Part shown: piece after piece, positions 7,611-12,547 of the stretch
How the letters are laid out: every line of letters begins with the position of its first letter
Numbering within the stretch: the stretch's first letter is position 1
Assembly: GCA_023417635.1 (NCBI GenBank)
Contig: JAEZFF010000006.1
Coordinates: 1-12,547 of the forward strand
Direction: 5' to 3'
Origin: Bacillota bacterium
GTDB lineage: Bacteria > Bacillota > Clostridia > Oscillospirales > Acutalibacteraceae
DNA length: 12,547 bases
The notes under the pieces: model-generated
Database searches by the model: none
The model's input: the letters and a program-made list of their open reading frames with translations, nothing else
Told to the model about the DNA's origin: nothing
Translations under genes and position numbers: made by a program

Positions 7611-7790
7611 ATGCCTCAAGAAAAGAAACAGCATTCCCCTTTTCTCTGGTTTTTGCTCGGCCTTGCTGTAGGCTTTCTGCTTGCGCCCGTGAAAAGGGGA
7701 GTCCACGTCAGCGTACGTGTTAATACGGATCTGTGGTTCGCAGGCATCAACAGAAAAAATAAAAATGCAGCTGGGGGAAAACTGGAATGA
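7611..7790 (+). CDS. Small single-pass membrane protein, 59 residues
   Basis: This short open frame between rimI and tsaD is easily missed. It has the best ribosome binding site in the block (AGGAGGG, 7596-7602, 8 bases before the ATG), follows rimI by 22 bases, and ends in an ATGA overlap with tsaD. The protein starts MPQEKKQHSP, has one hydrophobic helix (about 11-27, FLWFLLGLAVGFLLAPV), then a basic, polar tail of about 30 residues (VKRGVHVSVRVNTDLWF ... RKNKN). The G-x-x-x-G-F-L-L-A-P-x-K pattern loosely recalls the start of YtxH-type small membrane proteins, but the match is too short to assign a family. Lysines before the helix and KR after it leave orientation undecided. Function is unknown. 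One role that position alone supports is translational coupling into tsaD. Confidence 0.8.
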   Translation: MPQEKKQHSPFLWFLLGLAVGFLLAPVKRGVHVSVRVNTDLWFAGINRKNKNAAGGKLE

Positions 7791-8818
7791 AAATACTTGG
7801 TATTGAAAGCTCCTGCGACGAAACGGCAGCGGCTGTTGTAGAAAATGGCCGCACCGTTCTTTCCAATGTTGTGGCGTCGCAGGTGGATGAACATAAACTT
7901 TACGGCGGCGTCGTGCCGGAAATTGCTTCCCGCCGCCACTGCGAAGCGATTGTCGGCGTCGTGCGGGAAGCACTGCAAGACGCTGGAACCGCCCTGGATG
8001 AAGTTGACGCCATTGCCGTTACTTATGCGCCCGGCCTAATTGGCGCGCTGCTGGTAGGCGTAAATTTTGCAAAGGGACTCTCTCTTTCCAGCGGGAAGCC
8101 GCTCGTTCCGGTTCACCACCTGCGCTCGCATATTGCGGCAAACTACATTGCTTTTCCGGAACTGGAACCGCCTTTTCTTTGCCTTGTGGTTTCCGGCGGG
8201 CATACACACATCGTAGAGGTGAAAGACTATACAAAGCTGCGCGTTCTTGGCTGCACCCGCGACGACGCCGCAGGCGAAGCGTTCGACAAAGCCGCGCGCG
8301 CCATGGGGATTCCGTACCCCGGCGGCGTAGAACTGGACAAGATTGCTGAAAACGGCAATGAAAAAGCTTACCGCCTGCCGCGCCCTTCGGTGGACGGCGC
8401 ACCGTACGATTTCAGTTTTTCCGGTTTGAAAACGAATATCATTAACCTTATACACAACGCGCAGCAGCGCGGTGAAACCCTCAGCGTGCCCGACCTCGCC
8501 GCTTCTTACCGCAAAGCCGTAGTGGACTGCCTGACACGTAACTTTTTTGCCGCCGCGCGAGACACCGGCGCGAAAAAGCTGGCCATTGCAGGCGGCGTTT
8601 CCGCAAATGCACTGCTGCGCCGCACCATGGAAAGCGAATGCAAAAAGCGCGGGTTGGAATTTTACCGCCCACAGCTGTGCTACTGCGGCGATAACGGCGC
8701 TATGGTCGGCGCACAGGGCTATTACGAATTTATGGCCGGAAACGTAGCAGGCCCGGACCTGAACGCCTGTGCCGAGATCCCGGTTGACCAGTCGTTTTCC
8801 GCTGCAAAAAAGGCTTAA
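7787..8818 (+). CDS. tsaD: tRNA N6-adenosine threonylcarbamoyltransferase TsaD
   Basis: This 343-residue protein of the Kae1/TsaD/YgjD family transfers the threonylcarbamoyl group from threonylcarbamoyl-adenylate to A37 of ANN-decoding tRNAs, forming t6A. It works with TsaB and TsaE; TsaC makes the intermediate. The ASKHA-fold signatures are all present: GIESSCDET (5-13), the metal ligands H111 and H115 in VHHLRSH (109-115), VVSGGHTH (134-141), DDAAGEAFDKAAR (159-171), the nucleotide-binding GGVSANALLR (269-278), and the third metal ligand D302 in CGDNGAM (300-306). Length is normal. The ATG overlaps the stop of the small membrane-protein gene, and its own ribosome binding site is modest (GGGGGA, 7773-7778), so coupling to the upstream gene is likely. 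tsaB and tsaE, often beside rimI and tsaD in Firmicutes, are not in this window. Confidence 0.97.
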   Translation: MKILGIESSCDETAAAVVENGRTVLSNVVASQVDEHKLYGGVVPEIASRRHCEAIVGVVREALQDAGTALDEVDAIAVTYAPGLIGALLVGVNFAKGLSLSSGKPLVPVHHLRSHIAANYIAFPELEPPFLCLVVSGGHTHIVEVKDYTKLRVLGCTRDDAAGEAFDKAARAMGIPYPGGVELDKIAENGNEKAYRLPRPSVDGAPYDFSFSGLKTNIINLIHNAQQRGETLSVPDLAASYRKAVVDCLTRNFFAAARDTGAKKLAIAGGVSANALLRRTMESECKKRGLEFYRPQLCYCGDNGAMVGAQGYYEFMAGNVAGPDLNACAEIPVDQSFSAAKKA

Positions 8819-8961
8819 CTCCCTCCCTTTTCCTATGGGTTTTCCGCTTTGCGGACAAGTATTGGCTGGTTGATTCATTTTGCATAAATTGGTATTTAGT
8901 TATTCAGTTTTATTTTTCTCAAAAATTTTTGGGATCCTGGAATCACTCCTTTTCCCTGCAA

Positions 8962-8979
8962 TTATTAAATTTTTAACAA
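8962..8979. promoter_or_regulatory. Rex-like operator, distal site
   Basis: The 18-mer TTATTAAATTTTTAACAA agrees at 13 of the 14 defined positions with the clostridial Rex consensus TTGTTAA-N4-TTAACAA; the single mismatch is A for G at position 3. It lies upstream of the predicted pckG promoter, and its centre is 38 bp from that of the second site. The surrounding DNA is AT-rich, so chance similarity is a real risk. Confidence 0.4.
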
Positions 8980-8992
8980 ATGTCAAACATTT
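8978..8992. repeat. Perfect short inverted repeat AAATGT-CAA-ACATTT
   Basis: Six-base arms flank a 3-base centre, about 14 bases upstream of the predicted -35 of the pckG promoter. It overlaps the right end of the distal Rex-like site by two bases. It could be an operator for a separate regulator or chance symmetry in AT-rich DNA. It does not match the CcpA cre consensus. Confidence 0.35.
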
Positions 8993-8999
8993 CATGTTT

Positions 9000-9017
9000 T
9001 TGTGATTGAATTAACCA
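9000..9017. promoter_or_regulatory. Rex-like operator overlapping the pckG -35
   Basis: TTGTGATTGAATTAACCA has half-sites TTGTGAT and TTAACCA. The first matches the TTGTGAA variant at 6 of 7 positions, and the second matches TTAACAA at 6 of 7, with the correct 4-base spacer. It covers the -35 hexamer (9006-9011), where binding would block RNA polymerase. Rex is the NAD+/NADH-responsive repressor widespread in Firmicutes. Confidence rises because a second site lies 38 bp upstream. Confidence 0.45.
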
Positions 9018-9034
9018 AAAAAAAGTTGTATTAT
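9006..9034 (+). promoter_or_regulatory. Sigma-A promoter of pckG
   Basis: TTGAAT (9006-9011) and TATTAT (9029-9034) are separated by 17 bases in an AT-rich setting. Transcription would start near 9041 and give a leader of about 35 bases with the ribosome binding site near its end. A small GC hairpin, GGCC-ATTG-GGCC (9051-9062), lies just upstream of the ribosome binding site. Confidence 0.6.
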
Positions 9035-9075
9035 TAAATTAATTTCAACAGGCCATTGGGCCGAAAGGAGAAATT

Positions 9076-10839
9076 ATGACACAAAATCAATCGGTTCTTG
9101 AGTGGGTCGAGAAAATGAAGGAGCTTGTCAAGCCTCAGAGCGTCCTCTGGATTGACGGTTCCGACAAACAAATTGAAGCTTTGAGAAAAGAAGCATGCAA
9201 AACAGGCGAGTTCACCAAGCTGAATTCGGAAAAGCTTCCAAACTGTTTTCTGCACCGCACGGCAGTAAACGATGTTGCCCGTGTGGAAGGCCGCACGTTT
9301 ATCTGCAGCCGCAAGGAAGAAAACGCTGGCCCCAGCAACAACTGGATGGAGCCGCAGAAATGCTATAAGATGCTGTACGACATCGCGCGTGGGAGCTATG
9401 AAGGCCGTACCATGTACGTTGTTCCGTATTCCATGGGCCCAGTTGGTTCCCCATTTGCTAAAATTGGTGTTGAAGTCACCGATTCCATATATGTTGTCCT
9501 GAATATGTGCATTATGACGCGCGTCAACCAAAAAGTCTGGGACACCCTTGGCAACAGCAACGACTGGGTTCGCGGGCTGCACTGCTCCTGCGATGTTGAC
9601 CCTGAAAAGCGCTATATCTGCCACTTCCCGGAGGACAACACCATTATCTCTGTAAACTCCGCATACGGCGGCAACGTAATTCTCGGCAAGAAGTGCTTTG
9701 CCCTGCGCATTGCTTCTTACCTTGGCCAGAAGGAAGGCTGGATGGCCGAGCATATGCTTATCCTTGGCATCCAGAACCCGAAGGGCGAAATTAAATATGT
9801 TGCTGCTGCGTTCCCGAGTGCCTGCGGCAAGACCAACCTTGCCATGATGATTCCGCCGGAATACTACCGCAAAAAGGGCTACAAGACCTGGACGGTCGGC
9901 GACGATATTGCTTGGATGCACATCGGCTCTGACGGCAGGCTCTGGGCGATTAACCCGGAAAACGGCTTCTTCGGTGTTGCACCTGGCACAAACGACAAGT
10001 CCAACCCGAACGCGCTTGCTACAACAAAATCCGGCACTATCTTTACCAACGTTGCTTATAACAAAGACGACAGCACCGTTTGGTGGGAAGGCCTTGACCA
10101 CAATCCGCCGAAGAATGCCATTGACTGGAAAGGCAACCCGTGGGATGGCACCACTTCTAAAGAAAAGGGCGCTCATCCAAACAGCCGCTTCACCGCGCCG
10201 GCTAAGAACTGCCCGTGTGTAAGCCCTGAATTTAACTCGCCAACAGGCGTGCCAATTTCCGCCATTATTTTCGGCGGCCGCCGCGCACACCTCACTCCGC
10301 TGGTCTACCAGTCTCGTGACTGGAACAACGGTGTTTTCGTCGGTTCCATTATGGCTTCTGAAACGACGGCTGCCGCTACGGGTGCAGTCGGCGTCCTCCG
10401 CCGCGACCCAATGGCCATGCGTCCGTTCTGCGGCTACAACATGGGCGACTACTTCGCACACTGGGTTGAAATGGGCGAAAAACTTGGCGACAAAGCACCA
10501 AAGATCTTTAACGTCAACTGGTTCCGTTTAGACGACAAGGGCCACTTCATTTGGCCAGGATTCGGTGACAACCTCCGCGTTGTTGAATGGATTCTGAAGC
10601 GCTGCGAAGGCAAAGCAGACGCTGTCGAAACCGCAATCGGCTATGTTCCGAAGCCGGAAGACATTAACCTTGAAGGCCTCGACATCAGCCGTGACACACT
10701 CAAAGGGATTCTGGAAGTCAAGAAAGACGAGTGGGCAAAAGAAGCTGCCGATGTTGAAGAGTTCTACAAGAAGTTTGGCGACAAACTGCCAAAAGAGCTC
10801 CATGCCGAACTGAACGGCCTGAAAGCAAGACTAAAGTAA
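9076..10839 (+). CDS. pckG: Phosphoenolpyruvate carboxykinase (GTP)
   Basis: This 587-residue cytosolic enzyme interconverts oxaloacetate plus GTP with phosphoenolpyruvate, CO2 and GDP. The GTP-type identity is clear from the P-loop FPSACGKTNLAM (246-257), which carries the reactive cysteine C250, K252 and T253, unlike the ATP-type enzyme. Metal ligands align with the animal enzyme as K206, H226 and D277 (in VGDDIAWM), with the same spacing K206-H226-C250. Other family blocks are YVVPYSMGPVGSP, FGGRR, PMAMRPFCGYNMGDYFAHW and NVNWFR. Length is normal, and AAAGGAG (9064-9070) precedes the ATG by 5 bases. It is monocistronic between its own promoter and a strong terminator. In an anaerobe it may run in either direction: gluconeogenesis from oxaloacetate, or carboxylation of PEP that feeds reductive steps toward succinate. 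Regulation by Rex is suggested by the two sites upstream. Confidence 0.96.
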   Translation: MTQNQSVLEWVEKMKELVKPQSVLWIDGSDKQIEALRKEACKTGEFTKLNSEKLPNCFLHRTAVNDVARVEGRTFICSRKEENAGPSNNWMEPQKCYKMLYDIARGSYEGRTMYVVPYSMGPVGSPFAKIGVEVTDSIYVVLNMCIMTRVNQKVWDTLGNSNDWVRGLHCSCDVDPEKRYICHFPEDNTIISVNSAYGGNVILGKKCFALRIASYLGQKEGWMAEHMLILGIQNPKGEIKYVAAAFPSACGKTNLAMMIPPEYYRKKGYKTWTVGDDIAWMHIGSDGRLWAINPENGFFGVAPGTNDKSNPNALATTKSGTIFTNVAYNKDDSTVWWEGLDHNPPKNAIDWKGNPWDGTTSKEKGAHPNSRFTAPAKNCPCVSPEFNSPTGVPISAIIFGGRRAHLTPLVYQSRDWNNGVFVGSIMASETTAAATGAVGVLRRDPMAMRPFCGYNMGDYFAHWVEMGEKLGDKAPKIFNVNWFRLDDKGHFIWPGFGDNLRVVEWILKRCEGKADAVETAIGYVPKPEDINLEGLDISRDTLKGILEVKKDEWAKEAADVEEFYKKFGDKLPKELHAELNGLKARLK

Positions 10840-10852
10840 TCAAAAACGCTGA

Positions 10853-10890
10853 AAGGGCGGTTCCCTGAAAAAGGGAACCGTCCTTTTTTT
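10853..10890 (+). terminator. Strong intrinsic terminator after pckG
   Basis: The arms AAGGGCGGTTCCCT (10853-10866) and AGGGAACCGTCCTT (10872-10885) form a 14-bp stem with one G-T pair and a GAAAA loop, followed by an unbroken run of seven T (10884-10890). It starts 13 bases after the pckG stop. Confidence 0.93.
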
Positions 10891-11003
10891 CGCATTTTTT
10901 TGCCGGCATCATGCAAAATGTTCCTTTTTCTCCCTGTATATTTGCACATAAATGGCACTTATTGCTGAAAGTTATGAATAATTTGTTTCAAAAGTTCTAA
11001 ATT

Positions 11004-11018
11004 TGTGTAAATAACACA
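11004..11018. repeat. Operator-like inverted repeat TGTGT-AAATA-ACACA
   Basis: A perfect 5-base inverted repeat with a 5-base centre directly abuts the predicted -35 of the permease promoter (11019-11024). The position suits a regulator-binding site. Its geometry fits neither Rex (half-site spacing one base short) nor CRP/FNR-type sites, and it does not resemble a PurR box. Confidence 0.35.
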
Positions 11019-11047
11019 TTGCGATATTTTCTTAAAATTGATATACT
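11019..11047 (+). promoter_or_regulatory. Sigma-A promoter of the purine permease gene
   Basis: TTGCGA (11019-11024) and TATACT (11042-11047) are separated by exactly 17 bases. Transcription would begin near 11054, almost at the base of the hairpin described next, leaving a leader of about 70 bases. Confidence 0.6.
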
Positions 11048-11056
11048 GAATTTAGA

Positions 11057-11105
11057 AAAAATTGTCCCGACACTGCAACATTGTCGGGCAATTTTTATTT
11101 TGATT
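11057..11105 (+). promoter_or_regulatory. Strong leader hairpin with T-rich tail, possible attenuator or 5' stabiliser
   Basis: AAAAATTG (11057-11064) pairs with CAATTTTT (11089-11096), and CCCGACA (11066-11072) pairs with TGTCGGG (11082-11088). One unpaired T (11065) and a 9-base loop (11073-11081) complete a 15-bp stem. The 3' side runs into TTTTTATTTT, as in an intrinsic terminator. It lies between the predicted transcription start and the permease ribosome binding site (GGAGGA, 11109-11114). It could terminate transcription early, protect the 5' end of the mRNA, or belong to a transcript read from further upstream. Confidence 0.6.
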
Positions 11106-11122
11106 GATGGAGGAACGGATTT

Positions 11123-12547
11123 ATGGAGGAACAAGCAATTCGGCCTATTCACCCGAAGGGCGACTTTTTCGACCTGAAAGGGAACAAAACAACCGTAGGC
11201 CGTGAAGCAATCGCCGGCGTTACCACATTCTTCGCCATGGCGTACATCATCATGGTAAACCCGTCGGTACTTGTGCAAACCGGCATGCCATGGGGTGCAG
11301 TTTTTCTGGCTACCATATTCTCTTCCGTTGTGGGCACGCTCATCATGGGCCTGTTTGCAAACGTGCCTTACGCGCAGGCACCTGGCATGGGGTTAAATGC
11401 ATTCTTTACCTACACCGTGTGCTTCGCTCTGCACTTTACATGGCAGGAAGCTCTGGCAATGGTGTTCATCTGCGGCCTTGTCAATATTGTCATCACCATC
11501 ACAAAGCTGCGCCGCCTCATCATTATATCCATTCCGCAGAGCCTACGGTACGCAATCAGCGGCGGCATCGGCATCTTCATTGCCTACATTGGCATTAAAA
11601 ATGCCGGCCTGCTGAAATTTGCCGTTGACGGCGGCAAGTATGTAACTGCCGACCATGCAAACAAAATTGCCGACATCAGCAAGATGTCCATTACAGCAAA
11701 TGCAGGGGCTGTTCCGGAGCTGGTACAGTTTAACACTGCTTCTGTTCTGCTTGCCATTGCCGGCATTATCCTCACCTTTATCCTACTGGTTCGTAAAGTG
11801 CCCGGCGCCATCCTCATCAGCATCGCAGTCATTACCATTCTTGGCATTCCTTTTGGTGTAACACAGGTAAACGGCGCCAACACCATAAACTTTAGTCAGG
11901 CCGTGCAGCAGCTGCCCTCTACTTTCTGCGCAGCTTTCGGCCCGAAAGGCATACAAAGCCTATTTGCTAATATTGGGAACCTTCCAGTCGTACTAATGAC
12001 TATTTTTGCTTTTGGTATGACGGATATGTTCGACACCGTTGGAACATTAATTGGGACCGGTTCCAAGAGCGGCATATTCAATATTTCCGATGAAAATTCC
12101 CTTTCAAAAGGCAAGGGCTTCAGCACAAAGATGGACCGCGCCCTGTTTGCAGATGCATTTGCAACTTCAGCAGGCGCTGTGATTGGTACTTCCAATGTTA
12201 CGACTTTTGTTGAGTCCAGTGCAGGAATCGGCGCAGGCGGCCGTACCGGCCTCACAAGCGTCTTTACCTCGCTGCTGTTTATCCTCAGCGCATTTACAGC
12301 ACAGCTGGTCAGTGCTGTTCCAAGCTGTGCAACAGCTCCAGCCTTGATTGCCGTCGGCGTTATGATGCTCAGTTCCTTTAAGGAAGTCAACTGGACCGAC
12401 TTGGAAGAAGCAATTCCGGCATTCGGCGCAGGCATCTTCATGGCCCTGTGCTACAGCATTTCCTACGGCATTGCGGCAGGCTTCATTTTCTACTGCATTA
12501 TAAAAGCCGTCAAAGGCAAGTTTAAGGAAGTCCACCCGATTCTCCTT
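11123..12547 (+). CDS. NCS2-family purine (adenine/guanine/hypoxanthine) permease, AzgA/PbuG type, 3' end outside window
   Basis: The frame is open for 475 codons to the window edge, with no stop. It encodes a multi-pass membrane protein of the AzgA/PbuG branch (COG2252), which takes up purine bases by proton symport. Landmarks are GREAIAGVTTFFAMAYII near the N-terminus (26-43), AQAPGMGLNAFF (84-95), the family signature FGMTDMFDTVGTLIG (297-311), and TSNVTTFVESSAGIGAGGRT (356-375). The Ser/Thr-rich signature around 356-377 and the acidic residue in VESSAG (E364) belong to the substrate-site region in this family. A polar stretch near 165-200 (GGKYVTADHANK ...) is the insert often seen in this branch. 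Length already fits a nearly complete protein. The ATG follows GGAGGA (11109-11114) by 8 bases. The exact base preference cannot be read, so no gene symbol is given. Confidence 0.93.
   Translation, partial: MEEQAIRPIHPKGDFFDLKGNKTTVGREAIAGVTTFFAMAYIIMVNPSVLVQTGMPWGAVFLATIFSSVVGTLIMGLFANVPYAQAPGMGLNAFFTYTVCFALHFTWQEALAMVFICGLVNIVITITKLRRLIIISIPQSLRYAISGGIGIFIAYIGIKNAGLLKFAVDGGKYVTADHANKIADISKMSITANAGAVPELVQFNTASVLLAIAGIILTFILLVRKVPGAILISIAVITILGIPFGVTQVNGANTINFSQAVQQLPSTFCAAFGPKGIQSLFANIGNLPVVLMTIFAFGMTDMFDTVGTLIGTGSKSGIFNISDENSLSKGKGFSTKMDRALFADAFATSAGAVIGTSNVTTFVESSAGIGAGGRTGLTSVFTSLLFILSAFTAQLVSAVPSCATAPALIAVGVMMLSSFKEVNWTDLEEAIPAFGAGIFMALCYSISYGIAAGFIFYCIIKAVKGKFKEVHPILL

Noticed and set aside
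8843..8855. TCCGC-TTT-GCGGA hairpin after tsaD as a terminator
   Set aside because: The stem is five bp with a three-base loop and no T-run on either strand, so it is too weak to call; the tsaD operon terminator is not visible.
9034..10461. 475-codon open frame antisense to pckG
   Set aside because: Same reasoning: it mirrors the codon use of a well-conserved gene, has no recognisable domain, and its end runs into the pckG promoter region.
11004..11018. Rex or CRP/FNR reading of the TGTGT-AAATA-ACACA repeat
   Set aside because: The distance between TGTG and CACA is 7 bases, not the 8 needed for those sites, so it was kept only as an unassigned repeat.
10891..11122. Purine riboswitch expected before a purine permease gene
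   Set aside because: The conserved three-way junction core and loop sequences of the purine aptamer could not be found, and the predicted promoter leaves too little leader to hold one.

Overview
The window looks like ordinary chromosomal core genome from a low-to-mid GC anaerobic Firmicute. The best guess is class Clostridia, in the Ruminococcaceae/Oscillospiraceae area. This rests on strong AGGAGG-type ribosome binding sites, a Bacillus-type DNA polymerase I with a dead proofreading domain, Clostridia-like Rex operator matches, and a GTP-type PEP carboxykinase. The lineage is inferred from protein character, not from a marker gene.

Layout. A truncated minus-strand gene for an exported protein lies at the left edge (1-83). 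It diverges from a RimJ/RimL-like GNAT acetyltransferase (297-839). That gene runs tail-to-tail, with a 10-base overlap, into a minus-strand pair: a second GNAT protein (1846-2340) followed by the tRNA-dihydrouridine synthase dusB (830-1825). From 2491 to 8818 a tightly packed plus-strand block probably forms one operon: polA, rlmA, a multi-pass GT-C (Gpi18-like) membrane protein, rimI, a 59-residue single-pass membrane protein, and tsaD. Three junctions are ATGA stop/start overlaps, and no gap exceeds 39 bases. A 257-base AT-rich regulatory gap leads to GTP-dependent PEP carboxykinase (9076-10839), which ends at a textbook intrinsic terminator. A second regulatory gap leads to an AzgA/PbuG-type NCS2 purine permease (11123 to beyond the right edge).

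Function. Apart from polA, much of the left two thirds concerns modification of the translation machinery: DusB (tRNA dihydrouridine), RlmA (23S rRNA), RimI (ribosomal protein S18) and TsaD (tRNA t6A). The right third concerns central carbon metabolism and purine uptake.

No mobile element, CRISPR array, tRNA or rRNA, and no clear novel multi-gene system is visible. The points most worth a second look are two Rex-like operators at the PEP carboxykinase promoter, the small membrane protein gene coupled to tsaD, and a strong hairpin with a T-rich tail at the predicted 5' end of the permease transcript, next to a perfect inverted repeat.
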